From: Heliopora coerulea
Lineage: Eukaryota; Cnidaria; Anthozoa; Scleralcyonacea; Helioporidae
Assembly (NCBI GenBank): GCA_030142905.1
Contig: JASJOG010000012.1
Span: 186,001 to 250,000 of the forward strand
Direction of reading: 5' to 3'
DNA length: 64,000 nt
In this document: in pieces, positions 37,346-49,910 of the stretch
Layout: each line of letters opens with the position of its first letter
How positions within the stretch are numbered: position 1 is the first letter of the stretch
The notes under the pieces: generated by a model
The model's database searches: none
What the model was told of the DNA's origin: nothing
What the model saw: only the letters and a program-made list of their open reading frames with translations
Program-made: the position numbers and the translations under genes

Positions 37346-38128
37346 AACTAATTCTAGGTTAAAAACTCAAATACACTGCACTTACGAAGGACAATTTTTT
37401 GACAAGAAAATCCTCACTTGCTTGAATACTTCAGTGACTTGATCCTACAACAATTCAGAAAACATCAGAAAGTAAACAGAATGTACAGCGGTACACTTGT
37501 CCAGCAGGATCTTCTTCCTGACCCCCCCACTTAAGCCGAGCCAATTACAGTGCTTCCACTTGTGAACTCTAGAAAGAATGGAACGATATCTCTTTATGCC
37601 TAGCCTCAAGATTGAATGAAGCCGAAATGGGGGCAGCCATGTAGGTCTATATAAAACTTTTGTCACATTTTGTGAGCATGAACTACAACTTTTTTAGCAC
37701 CCCAACTTCAGCTTCTTGTCGAATCTCATGGATAAATGTTCCACCTATCACACGAAATGACAGTGACCTAACACATTTCTTTCAGCCTTCAATGCAAAAT
37801 TGAACCAGTGCTATTTAAAACTCCATTTTTCCAACCTTTTTTTCAAAATATCTATATTCCCAAGCTCAAAATCAATTTCTCTTACTCCTCCCTAGACCAG
37901 AGGGATTTATTCCCTGGCCATTTCTTGATCTGCGGCAATCCCGGGATTGCTCTCTGCCTCCAACACAAATGCTAAAAAAGCGGTTACGCACGCCTGGGGA
38001 GACTTGGGGCTACGGCCGATAGAAGATTTTTGGTTTGCACAGGCAAAGCAGCTCTTTGAAAATACTTCGCTCGTCAGACAGAAGGTGGTAGTCCCTCGAT
38101 ACAATACATTTCGGTGACAAATTATTGC
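37346..38128. other. 3' side of the armadillo-like gene
   Basis: This follows the last exon of the minus-strand gene. A minus-strand AATAAA at about 37905-37910 could serve its polyadenylation. No other gene is supported. Confidence 0.4.
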
Positions 38129-41100
38129 TTAGTAAACTGTGCGGTGCACATCGTTTGGTGTAATAACCAATGTGCTATTCAGAGCTGTCTTACCATTTTT
38201 CAAAAAAACTAAAGGTGGAGCTATAGATGTTGGCATGTCACTTACAATGTCATATTTGGTGAGAAGATGCATCTTTTCAGCCGTAATTCCAATATCCAAG
38301 ACAAGTCCAGAACTTGAAGGTACTTGGGCCAATGTGCAGATGGTTTGCAGAGCTCCAATCTGAACCTAAAACAGATCAAATCACCAGAAATTAGCCTCAA
38401 AAATATGAGTGAATGTTCCTCCGTACATGTCACCACAAAATGATCCTAGAACAGAGTTGAAACATTGCACATTTGAACATTCGGTACGCCGGTTCTTCAG
38501 GAAAATTTTAGACCCATCGTAAATTGCCGTTGCTTTCGGAATTGTACGGTGTATTAAAATATTTTGAACTAGGCATGGACTCAACTACATATTGTACAAC
38601 ACAGAATCAACTGGATGTAGTTTCGATCGTTCATAACCCTCACCTGATCATCATACGAATTTATGTAAATGGCCACAGCCTTTGGAAAAATCTGGAACAA
38701 AATATAAACAGAAATGAAGTAAAGAAAATACAGGGATGTCGTGATCATTGTTTTTGCAAGAATTTATATTTACAGTTGGTTTAACCGTCCACCGACTTTG
38801 GTAAGATTGAAGATTACAGTTAGCGAGAAATGATTACCTCATTTTCAGCTATTAATTTCCAACATTTGGGGTACTGTCTTGCGACCACTCCAAGCAGATT
38901 CACAACACCGATTAAAACCTCCTTGTCTGGATTGTAAACTATACATAGTAGAAATCAAAACAAAAAGATCATGTTTCATAAAAGATGACACCAGCAGCAG
39001 ATCAAGATACAGCAGGACTGAAAACACAAGGATATGATCCTTAGTTAGGTTGCCCAGGTATCATATTTGAATGTGGTTCGTCTTGACCAATGAAGAATTC
39101 CGTACAGTTCCTACTTTAGGGTTTAATCCCTTCCTGTTCAAGAGCCTTCCCTTTGATGAGTAAAACCGTCAGGCATCACCCAGAGTAAAATACCAAAGTT
39201 GGATCTGGACCTGAAAGGGTTAATCTTATCAAACCCAGCTTCATAATAAAAATTAACACTGAGCAAAGTAAATGAAACAAAGCTATCCATATTAAAAATA
39301 ATCTAATCCAATGTTTCACAGCATTGCACAACATCTGAGAGTGTGACACAAGCACAGAATGGCAGTGTATATGTCTTCACCAAAGTGACTATGGCTCAGT
39401 TCTGCCTACATGCACTTGTCTGATTAAAGTTGCCCAGGTAATATGAGGAGGCAACTGCTCCCTTTTGCCCCCTCTTGCCCCCTCTTGCCCCCTCTGGCTA
39501 CACCAACAGTCACACTGACAGGTTATCATTTTGTTACTAATTTACTGTAATCACTCTGCATAGCAGTAAGAATTTAAAAACAATTCTTACTATGTTCTTC
39601 AATCAATTCCATTACATTATAATTCTTCATAACATCTTTTGCTGTGATGAACGGTTGACTATCTTCAATAGCACCCCTCAGTATGTTAAAACAATACTGC
39701 AACATTGCTCTTTCAGTTCTCCAAATGCAAGGTGTATGAAACCATCTGTTCAGAACCTAGAAGAGATTACAACAACATTGAATCAACATGACACATTTAA
39801 TCAAAGCACAGCTCTTGGTTTGATAATGCATCCATTTTACTTTCTGCAGCAAACACATACCTTACAAAAGGATTTTGACAAAAGTATCTCTCTCCGTTCA
39901 AACTTATTTGTTGCTGCTAACTAAAATATAATAAGAAAATGTCAAATGTTAACAGTAGTTTGTTATATTAAAATACCATAAGTGTTCTACTAAGCCCCCC
40001 CCCCATCTCTATTAAGACCCTCTCTCTCTAATAAACCCCTCATCTCTATTAAGCCCCCCTTTCTCTAATAAACCTCCCCACATTTACTAAGCCCCCCCTC
40101 TCTCTAATAACCCACCCAGAGCTTCACGTTTTTAACAAGTCCACCTTCTCTACTCCCTTTCTCAAAAAAGCACAAAAAAGATGGAAGCTCAGGACTGGTT
40201 AGAATTGCACTATAATCTTGATCTCTACATTTCCAAGTCCCAATTTCATATGGGACAGTTTCAGTAATTTCTTATCATGCTCTGTTTTAAGTATATCAAT
40301 TATTAATTTAGATCAATAAATCAGTTTCAAGATTGCATGTGGCAAGTACATGCCAGGCATATCATTATTTATTATGGCTGGCTGGCATTAATCCACTGAT
40401 ACAGGGTGGAATTGTTGAAGAACACATTCTTTCTTAAATTAACTGGTCCCTCTACTTACCACTGTCATTACACAGTATCATTAGCTGATCAACCTGACGA
40501 GACATGGAGTATATTCAAAAAACACAGAACCATCCCAGCCTTGTTCACATTTGTCAGCAAAACACTTCCATGTCAGCAATGAAATCAGTTTTAGAAATGC
40601 TCACTCAACTGATATATTTAGTAACAAGGCTGATATGAATTTATTGCTAAACTTGCCAACAAAATATCAGCCTTTCCAGTTCAACTGCTTCCAGTCCAAA
40701 CTCAAAAACTAGACACAATTCTTTCTGCATATCATTGATGGTGAATTGATTGTTTGGAACAAGCACTGATAAAAAAAAACCAAACTATTTTAACAGATCA
40801 CTTGATCAATTATTTTGGCACAGTTTTGTTAGTGTAACTACCATTCTCGTCAGGTCAACTCCTGGTCAATTGACATTGTGCTTAACCATAACAGCACCAT
40901 TGTTACACTGTTGACCTTATAATGACAAGGAAAACAAAAGGATGAGAAGGAAAGATCAGAGTGCACTCACCAAAATGTAAAAGCTTTCACAAAAATGGAA
41001 AGGTAGAACATCCCTTCATTTAGGCTTAACTACAACACTGAATATGTATTCAAGTTAACATTTTCTGAAAATCATTGACTTTCTTTAACTTTTCACCATT

Positions 41101-44100
41101 CTGTGCATCTTGTAAAACTGGCTTATCAACTTAGCCACCATCATGGAAATGAAATCCACACAAATTCATACTGTTTAAGTTTGACATGGTTTCTTAAACA
41201 ATTTTTTCAGCCAATCAAGAGGGAGGAGTTGAAGGAGAAAGACTAAGGGTGACTGACTGACAGTAAACCCAAATTAATGTCACTCATACTTAATACATAC
41301 CTTATAAGTAACTAAGGCACAGTTTTCCTGAGTTTGTGAAGCCATGTACATCAAACATTCTTTTCTATGGTCATACTCTGTTAGCATTGGATACCTTTCA
41401 ATTCTTTTAAAAAATGTTATTTTTCCAGTGTAAAATTTTCTCATAATTTCTTCTTCATCTTTGTCAACATCAGAGTTGCCCAGAAATGTTTCTTTGTAAT
41501 AATCCATGTACATCTTGTGACATTCTCGCCTTGACATTAGGTGCAAGCACTTCTTAAGGCCACCTGCTTTGTAGATCTGGATGCTTGCCTCGTCACTGAC
41601 ACTTATAAAATTTTTCAGAGCATTTGCAGCATGGAACATTGTTAAAGGATTGCCAAATGTTGGATCAAGGAAATCCACAAGGCGTGGAACTGCATTGTGT
41701 TCTACTGCAATTTTAACATTTTTTACTTGTTCAGGCCGATTCTCAATATACCTTTCATCAGTAATGTACTGCAACATATTAAGACAGTGATAATATAGAT
41801 GTTTATGGCCAGTCACTTTACCATTGCAGTTCTTTGGGTTAATCAATATGAGACGGATCACACATTTTCCTGCACAACAGTTTGACAGAAGTTCCAACAA
41901 TTTTCTCTTCTCATGAAGGATATGCTGAAAAGGTGCAAGAAAGAACCATTCATCCTGTTAGCAGCTATTTGCAAGATCTGAGGTACACAAACAGTATATC
42001 TTGAAATAGCTATACAACCTGGTTGCTACTATAGTCCAGCCTTGATTATCCAGACTAAGGCTGTCAGTTTATGTTTAATTTAGTATCCGTTTAAACAGAT
42101 GTTTCATAAATGTTTAAACATTTGTTTCCAACTAGCAATTCCCTCCTGGGGGGTTAAAGACCAGAAGTGGCAATGATGTAAAAAGTGCAAAATTGGGCAT
42201 GAAATTTTGAAAGCAAAGTTAACTTTTTTTGTCAATATACAATGAACATTTAATAACTTCACAATTTAGCATTTTTATTCAAAAAAATTCAACATGTTTA
42301 TGTTATCTAGCAGCAAGCAACTTCACTTGTGATTTACAATATTGCCAGCCATCGAATACACTCTCTCTGATGGAACAGATGTGGCAGGTATTGCGAGGTA
42401 TTTCTGCGCTACTTTTGAAATTGCTGGGAAACAGGAAGTATTTTCTTTCCACCACTGCAGAGGGTCGGTTCTGTTGTCCGCTTGAGCAGTTTGCAAGTAC
42501 GCTGCAAACTCGTTGACAGAGTCCTTAGTTGTGTCTGCATTTTCGCTCGCAGTATTTCTCCAAGAACCTGCAAGCAAAAAGTCTATTCCGGGTGCAGGTT
42601 TGGAATATTTTGCAACTGGCCCTTCTTTGACAATCACTGGTGTGATTTGTTTTATTTCTTCCCTGATGGCTTTGAAGGGAGCTGCTCTGCTTTCTTGGTT
42701 GTCAGTGCCCGTTAGTGCATCATCAGTGCAGAACCTGTGCTTCAGATTGGAAGTTGTTTTTTTTAAATGACACAATAGATGGTGAGATGCTATATTGCAC
42801 AATAGCTTCAACTGATTTTAACCTGTGTCTATTTTTTATGTACCGGCATGTCTGTGATGCAGACTAAACAGTTCTATACCACAGCAAAAGAAGCTAGCAT
42901 TTACTGATGGTTTCACACTATTCTTGCTGGTAGATTACTGAAATATTGAGTATTCTAAAGTTAAACAGTTAAACGTTTAGTCATTTACTATATGGATATT
43001 GATCTTTCTAAACATTTAAATGTTTAAACATTTAACCGTGACAGCCTTAATCCAGACCTCTGTTATCTGTACATCCGGATTATCCTGACATTTTTTTTTG
43101 ATGGTCCAAATTTTCGTGTATAAATTATTGTTTGTTATCAGTGCTCCACTCTATGGGAAGTGGGAACTGAGAGCCATAGAAGCAGTTCTTGTTCCTGATT
43201 GGAAATTGAGTCTTTTCAGAACTGTTTGACATGGAGTGTTAGAGAGATGTTGATTCTATACAACTAATGTAGTTTCATAGAATGCTTGAGTTTGCTGTGC
43301 AAACCAAGTGCAACACTTTATTATTTGAATACATTTTTAAATGTAAAGGTGGTTGAGTAATGGCTGTAAATAAATTTCAATTTTAGTTTGTTTGTGTGTT
43401 AAGTCATCAATATTCATAATTTTGATTAACTCAATTATCTCTCAATTATCCAGACTTATGTCATGTCTCCCAATGCATCCAGATAGTCAAAGTTCGACTG
43501 TACCCTGAAATAAATAAGTTTGGACCACAGGTACAAAAGCTGGAACTCATATAATTTTAGTTAGTCAGGAAGAAAGAACACCAGAACTTATTAAGATGTG
43601 ACTGGATTTCAAGTTAAGACCTTACATATTGATACTGAACTTCTTCCATTGAGCTCCCTCCATTTGTAATATCCCCCTTCAAATAAATCTTTCCAACTAA
43701 AAAATTATAATTACTTCCCCTTCAACTTATAAAACTTAATGAGCCTGAAATGAACAATGGCATCAAGGTTAGCAAAGGACTTTCTCTCTTTCCCTAAATT
43801 TGACACCTGTAATATAGTAATTGGTGCTGTCAACTACCAAGCTAATGTCATCAATCTAGTCATCTAAGTTAATTTGTGATGTCATTCTGGTATACAGTGC
43901 ATCCCACATTATGCAAATCATTATTATGGTCTTTATTCAACAATTATTTGGTTAGATCCAGGAACATGAGAGAAAAATTATTAGTTGTATGGTAATATAT
44001 TTGTGAGACAAATTTGAGCAAAATCCACTGAGGACCAGCAAATGTAAAACGATATATGTAAAAAAGGCATCAATTGCATCGTTCCACATTATTATGTAAA

Positions 44101-46497
44101 TGTTAGGAAACACAACAAAATCCACAAAAATTAATACAAAAAGAAAAAAATATGAACACATATTACTCCAATACTTTGTTAACCTAATGCACAAGACAGA
44201 AAATGCAACATTGATAGATAGCCACAAACTATATTAACTATTTACTAACATATACCCCTTTCTTGGAAATCACTTCAATAAGTCTATCATCAACAGATTT
44301 CGTGAGTTTTCCAATATTTTCAGGATCAATGTCACCTGCATTGGCATAAATTTTTCTTTTTAATAAACTCCAAAAGTTTTCTATTGGGCTAAGATTAGAT
44401 GAGAACAGTGGCCAAACCATTATTTTCTCATTTTTGATGCCTAATTTGGGGAGGGATTGCAGTGTAAAGCGAGCAGCATGTGAAGGAGCATTGTCTTGCA
44501 TAAACATCATCTTTTTTTTGAAGGCTACGCCCTTTCTCCTAAACCAAGGAACAAAATGTGTTTTGAGAAAAGCCACATATTCTTGTGCATTCATCTTCAC
44601 TCCTTTTGGGACTCTAAAAGGGCCAACAAATTTGTTACCAATAATTCCACCCCAAAACATTATTCCACCACCACCTTGCTGGCACCTCAGTCTGATTGGT
44701 GTATCCCAGCCCCTTACTAACCACCCTCTGCTCCATCCATCCAGGCCATCAAGCGTTGCACGGCACACATCTGTGAATAAAAAGGATTGAAAATCTGTTT
44801 TGATGTATTTTCGAACCCATTCAAGATGTTTCATCTTGTGCCTGGTTGTCAAAGGTGGTCGAATGGCTGGTTTTGTCATCTTAGCAATAGTTTGAAGATG
44901 TCCACATCTGGATGTTTTGGGAATTTCTGAAACTCCAGCCCTATCAAATATTTGTTTGCTTGAAGACAAAGGATTTTTAACTGCTGCTCATTTAATTCTC
45001 ATCATTTGCCACCCTGTTATCTTCCTGATCTTTCCTTTGTCACTCCTCTGTCATCAAACATTACTATTGCCTAAAAACTTCTTGATTGTTCTGTGATCCC
45101 ACTCGACTTCCTTGGCAATATCAAAAGATTTTTGACCACTAGCCAGAAGGATAATAATTTTGCTTTTTTCTTCAGCGAATAAGTCTCGTCTTCGTCCTGT
45201 TTCCTGCTGCAATGATAACTTGCCTAATAATCTGGAACATCTGATATCATGAAATTATTGAAATCTCATCATAACATATTATAAATTATTTACCCACAAT
45301 ATGTTTGATGGTATGGTACTACACTAGTATTAATTTCGTTGCCTTTTATATGCAAATTTTTCTGCCAGTGTTAAAAATATAATTTGCATAATAATGTGGA
45401 ATGCACTGTATGTCATAATTGATATAGTGTATATGATTGTATGGTCATGTGCATGTATAGACTGTAATTAGTGTTGCTCCCATCGGTTAATATCCTTAAT
45501 CGATTAATTGCTGTCAACAATTGATTAATATCAATTAATTGTATTGAATAAATTAAATCATGACACGTCCACAGTGGTTTGTCCCTTCAAACAAAGGAGT
45601 GTGTTTTAATGTTTTTAAAGTTTCAAAATTTTCCAGTAGAAAAATTCAAGAAAAAACCGTATATGATATAATTATATATACACAGAGAAATAGGCTAAAT
45701 AAAGAAATATGCACTTTGACTGTCTACATATTGTTTTTATTTAAAACTAACAGTGCATCAACAATGGCTGGCTAAGTGCTGCATGCTTCTTCTTTGATCA
45801 CAATTGACTGCAATGAGTGCGAGAATGCTATCTCTTCCCATTTTTTTAATTCCAGAAAGAAAGTTCAGGTGAATATCATGCTGTGCGTGATTGTTGTCGA
45901 TGATCCGATTATTTTTAAGAATAATCGATTGCCAAACAATAATCGATTAAGCGATTAATCGATTAATCGGGAGCAGCATTAACTGTAATATAGTCGAAAT
46001 ATTACCACAATTACTGTCTTCGTGTGTTGACTTGAGTATCAAGTTTCAAGATGGCAATTTTCTGTCTCTTTTTTTGTACTTTATTTAGACAAATTATTGG
46101 GTGGTCATGGTTTTCGTTTTCACGATCACTGCCTGTTCGGTCCACTTGACGAACCAGGAAATTATCAATCAATACAAATCCAAACGGGAGTTTAAAAGTA
46201 CAAGCCTTGAAATATTCTGCAACTTATACAATTCCTTACCACAAAATCACTGTTACTCTCGTCGATCCACAGTGAAAATATCGACATATAGTTCATTTGT
46301 TTCACTTGTAACAGCTTGTCCCTTCCTAACGCCAATTCCAAAGCTTCGATTGGACTATCACCTCCTCCTAAGAATTCAAAGAGTTTTCGAAAATACTTTC
46401 TTTTCTTCTTTTCATCCGTTTGAGCTAATTGCCTCTTTATTTCTTGGCGAGATTCCTCGATGTCGAGGTCATCGTCAACCTCTATGTGCGACTCCAT
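38129..46497 (-). CDS. Armadillo-like helical-repeat protein, family not recognised
   Basis: Six exons in transcript order: 46240-46497, 41301-41924, 39591-39756, 38838-38938, 38644-38679 and 38129-38365. All junctions are GT-AG and in phase; the product is 473 residues. The N-terminus is acidic then basic (MESHIEVDDDLDIEES, then EKKKRKYFRKLFEFL). Residues 87-294 contain helical pairs of armadillo type (LHEKRKLLELLSNCC, AVEHNAVPRLVDFLD, AANALKNFISVSDEASIQIY). Later exons add LIGVVNLLGVVARQYPKCW and VQIGALQTICTLAQ. It probably forms an alpha-solenoid scaffold; the function is unknown. A strong alternative donor (GTAAGT at 38245-38240) in the last exon would splice after residue KYDI and need a further exon that I cannot find. 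The first intron holds three DNA transposons. The TPR-MYND gene follows on the same strand. Confidence 0.72.
39985..40115. repeat. Pyrimidine-rich short tandem repeat
   Basis: Units of about 26 bp (CTCTCTCTAATAA alternating with CCCCCC and CATCTCTATTAAG) repeat four to five times. Non-coding, in intron 2 of the armadillo-like gene. Confidence 0.7.
42056..43049 (-). mobile_element. 994-bp hAT-type transposon, truncated
   Basis: Termini TAAGGCTGTCA and TGACAGCCTTA are exact inverted repeats, and ATCCAGAC flanks both sides (42048-42055 and 43050-43057). The 8-bp duplication and a hAT C-terminal coding remnant inside agree. Internally there are TTTAAACATTT-type palindromes near both ends. Confidence 0.88.
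42323..42811 (-). pseudogene. hAT transposase C-terminal dimerisation domain, partial
   Basis: The frame ends with DPLQWWKENTSCFPAISKVA, QKYLAIPATSVPSERVYSMA and GNIVNHK, the hallmark hAT C-terminal dimerisation block. The DDE core and BED finger are missing, so it is non-functional as a transposase. The frame is intact for about 160 codons. Confidence 0.85.
43895..45408 (-). mobile_element. 1.5-kb Tc1/mariner-type transposon
   Basis: Ends CAGTGCATCCCACATTATGC and (reverse complement of the right end) CAGTGCATTCCACATTATTA form the TIRs, flanked by TA at 43893-43894 and 45409-45410. The length and the transposase inside fit a full-length Tc1/mariner element. Located in intron 1 of the armadillo-like gene. 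Confidence 0.88.
44238..45200 (-). pseudogene. Tc1/mariner transposase, N-terminus broken
   Basis: From 44969 down to the stop at 44238 the frame is open for 243 codons: linker, LFTDVCRATLDG (first Asp), GGGIMFWGGI, MFMQDNAPSHAA (second Asp) and LSPIENFW (Glu), so the catalytic triad is retained. Upstream, an N-terminal helix-turn-helix part is readable (RRRDLFAEEKSKIIILLASG, FDIAKEVEWDHRTIKKFLG, about 45070-45200) but is separated by in-frame stops (one near 44984). The protein is therefore probably not made intact. Confidence 0.85.
45469..45981. mobile_element. 513-bp hAT-type MITE
   Basis: Ends TAGTGTTGCTCCC and GGGAGCAGCATTA are near-exact inverted repeats, flanked by 8-bp ACTGTAAT (45461-45468 and 45982-45989). 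ATTAATCGATTAATC-type sequences extend both arms. No coding capacity. Confidence 0.85.
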
Positions 46498-48341
46498 CGC
46501 AGGAAAACTCCTGGCGGAATTTCGCTTGTTTTACCACGAAACGACCACCAAACACAATAATGGTCAAGATCTAAGTCCCCAAGGAAAAGCAAGATCTTCC
46601 TGAGCGTAATTATCTAAATATACCAGGGAAATTACAGCAAAAAATGAACCATTCCAAAGATTGTGTTTGTGTATAAATACCAAATAATATATGCGTTGTG
46701 CCCATATCGACAGCAAAGCTTTATGGGATACCAGCATGCAATTATGTAATGATACAGAATAACGTTATACAAAATTTTTCTTACAAGATCGGATTTACTT
46801 TTTCTGGTTTCTGTGTCAGCAGTTTCATGTTTTGTTCCAATTGTATATCGATGCTTTAGTAGCAATCTTTATTTCGCGATGAGTGAACAGCCCAATCAAA
46901 GATCCAGTGCCTATTGCTTATTGTTTCAACGCTTTCACTCCAACCACAATCGTTACACGTTTTTTTTTATAAGAACACTGCACTGCAAGGAAGCTTTTGA
47001 ACGTTCTTTATTTTTCCCACTTTGAAGCCTAAATATGTTCTTAAGATGTTCTTAGAAATAATAAAACGAGTGACCATGTGCTACCTGTCTTTGAACAATT
47101 TAAGGTTTCGCAATATTATTCACACATAACGGTTCTTTCTAGCGAAAGTGTAAAGAATTTAATTGTTTATTCTCACAATAATACAATAGCTTTATTCAAG
47201 TAGTGTAAAAAGCAGGATATCCTACTTGATAATATATTGTAGTGATTTTCTTACGCGTTATAACACAGTTCTTTTATAATCTTATTTTAACTTGAAAAAG
47301 GAAAAGAAAATATTTAGAGAAATATGAATCAAAGATGTTTGATTTTTCAAAAAATGTTCTTAGATACAAAGCCCTGTGAAGCCTGCAATGTTCTTAATTT
47401 GTTCTAAATTTTTGGGCTATCAAAGCCTTATGTTCTTATATTGTTTGTTCTTATAAAAAAAATAACGTGTATAGATCAAACATGTAAAAATTACTTCAGT
47501 TGCAAAAAAGCGCACATGTCAAACATGTTAACTCTTGATTCCACTGCTTGTGCAAGAAGCTTACAGATTGAGATTCTTCGAGTAAACTTACAAAAAGCAC
47601 TGTCAAAAGATGGAATTCTGCAACCGTTTGCTAGATTTGCAGGAGCATAAACGTCTAAGCCCCCATCCGTTTCGCATCCCAGTCATCGCCAGTCTCATAT
47701 GGATTAAAACGCAGATGGATTAAAACAGGAAGAAACTACCATAAATAGTTGACTGCAGAATGGCTTTATGTGCTTCTGAGTTATTTTAGTTATTTAGTGT
47801 TTTTTACCGTTGATCTACAGGAGTGGCTTGGAAATGCTGACGGGTGGTTTGGCTCGCACTGTAGGATAGCTTGTGTTATTTATGACTTCTGAAAACACCC
47901 CGTGGAAACAGTGGGAGTGTGAGACGAAGTTCCAAGTTCCAAGTTCCGAGGTTCCATGTTTCTAACATCTGTGCGTTGTTTCGCCTGTGGTCACTAATTA
48001 CGGCAACTATCCAGTATTCAGGAAGTCCAGAGTCACGCAATGTTTCCGCGCACGCGACAAACTCCGTCAAGCCAGCAGAAAGGTCTTACAGATGGCGTCA
48101 CGCCACCAGAAAAATGTCATAATATTCGCGACATGGTGTCGCCTCATGCCTTGCCAAATGCAGAATCTCCTATGCAGCAACATTTTTTATGACACTGTGT
48201 AATTCCCTGATCATAACACCTTAGCTCAATCAGCAACTTTTATATCATTCCATTAGACCTAAGTCTAATACTCTCTAACTGGCAAACCCAGCAGCTATAC
48301 TGTATTACAGAATATTTCACATATCAAACGAGAGGACTACA
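46498..48341. other. Intergenic, nothing firm
   Basis: Upstream of the armadillo-like gene. A short GTTCCAA triplication lies at about 47928-47950. A GC-richer stretch at 47950-48130 is readable on both strands but matches nothing that I recognise. Confidence 0.4.
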
Positions 48342-49390
48342 GTAAACTCTGACTTAAAAAATCTTGCAGAGTGGTTGATTGCAAATAAGCTTAGCTTAAA
48401 TGTAGCTAAAACAGAATTTATTATCATTGGCTCAAAACCAATGATAAAAAAGATTTCACATTTAAACTTAGATATTCAAATTGACAACAAACCTATAAAT
48501 CGAATAAATGAATGCAAAAGTCTGGGTGTTATAATTGACCAACACTTATCTTGGAAGAGTAATACAGATAATATTTGTAAAAAAATAACAGCTGGTATTT
48601 CTGCTATTCGAAGAATTAAGGAATTTACCAGTAAGCAAACACTTCTCTCTGTTTATAATGCTATTGTTTACCCATATTTTAAATATTGTTGTGAAGTATG
48701 GGATGCCTTTGGAGAAACACAGTCCAAAAGACTACAAAAACTTCAAAACAGAGCTGCAAGAATCATCTCAAACATGGACAATAATATTGATCATTCTATT
48801 GCTCTAAGTAAATTGGGATGGGAACCACTAACAATACTTAGAAAAAAGGCAAAAGCAAAGCTAATGTTTAAACTATTGAACAACATAGGGCCAAATTCAC
48901 TTACCAAAACGTTTACTTATAAAAAAGAAACCACCAATTACAACTTACGAGGTATTTCAAATTGTCTCAATCTACCAAAGCCAAATACTAATTTCATGAA
49001 GAAAAGCTTTCTGTATAATGGGGCATATCTTTGGAATTCAATCCCATCAGAAATTAGAGATAGTAAAACTCTCTCTTGCTTTCAGGATAAATTGCTACTT
49101 GCATTGAGCTAAACATTAAGTAGTTAAATCGAACATGTAAATATAGATTATTAGTATTTTATTTCATGTTTTAGTAATTCTGCAAATAGTTAAATGTTTA
49201 CCCTTACCTCCTTACATCTTGTTATTAGGTCTTAGTGTAGTTATATTCTATCGTAATTTCTGTAACTTCTGTAAATTTTTTTTTTTTTTTTTCCTCCAAT
49301 TCACACACGCCTCTCGTGGAAATCAACTTCGGTTGACGAGGCCAGCGTGTTAAAATAAAGGTATTCATTCATTCATTCATTCATTCATTC
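48342..49390 (+). mobile_element. 5'-truncated LINE (CR1/L2-like), 3' end with (ATTC)n tail
   Basis: The open frame 48342-49112 encodes the RT C-terminal part: LAEWLIANKLSLNVAKTEF, SLGVIIDQHLSWKSN, YFKYCCEVWDAFG, LQNRAARIIS and FLYNGAYLWNSIPSEIRDS. The 3' UTR has a T-run and CAACTTCGGTTGACGAGGCC, then AATAAAGGTATTCATTCATTC. About 257 codons without interruption indicate a recent insertion. Confidence 0.85.
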
Positions 49391-49910
49391 ACTCAGGACA
49401 ATAAAGATTCATACACATTTTATAATTATTTAGATTCATATTTCGTAATTGAACTTCTATTCATTGTCAATGTTTTACCGATACTTCATATGTTTATATT
49501 TATCATGTATTCATACATACGAAGTATCTTATTTTGAGGGCCATGAGTTCATCAGCGTAAACTGGCAAATGTTACCCTTTTTTTTCCCTTTTTTCTTTTT
49601 TTTTTAATGCGTCCCTCGTTCTGCGGCGCTTCTACGGAACGGCGCTCTGAGCACAGCGTGCAGGGGCGAAGTTTACCAGCCCCAAACACCCCTCTCGCAT
49701 CGACAGCTCAAAAAAAATACTGAACAGAGTCATACGTGGGCATCTTTTCTGCCAGAAAACGACTCAATTCAGGGGGATAGAGTTGAAACGGTCTTCACGA
49801 CATTTTCAGCTTTCTTTTATATTTTCATTATTCTTGTCGACATCACAATTTGGCGCCCACTATATCTCTATAACCACATGCATTTTCAATGTTACAAGCC
49901 ACATTACACT
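49391..49910. other. Intergenic, nothing recognised
   Basis: AT-rich, with a polypyrimidine run at 49576-49606 and a short GC-rich patch at 49610-49690. No exon supported. Confidence 0.4.

Larger units (their letters stand above)
42032..43500. mobile_element. Pogo/Tigger-like element remnant, interrupted by a hAT element
   Basis: The ends TAGTCCAGCCTTGATTATC (42032 onward) and, in reverse, CAGTCGAACTTTGACTATC (from 43500) are imperfect inverted repeats in a TA context (42030-42031 and 43501-43502). Without the hAT insert it would be about 470 bp with no coding capacity. The superfamily call rests only on the TIR style and the TA duplication. Confidence 0.5.

Noticed and set aside
36668..37442. 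Three overlapping Ser/His/Pro-rich frames up to 246 codons.
   Set aside because: All three come from the 98-bp minisatellite. The unit is not a multiple of three, so no single repeat protein is encoded.
37907..38104. Minus-strand frame of 65 codons with a protein-like composition downstream of the armadillo-like gene.
   Set aside because: No acceptor with a pyrimidine tract and compatible phase was found, the preceding exon reaches a natural stop, and an AATAAA lies at its end. It is probably 3' UTR.
46101..46574. Plus-strand frame of 157 codons with a possible hydrophobic start.
   Set aside because: It overlaps the well-supported first exon of the minus-strand armadillo-like gene and has no domain.
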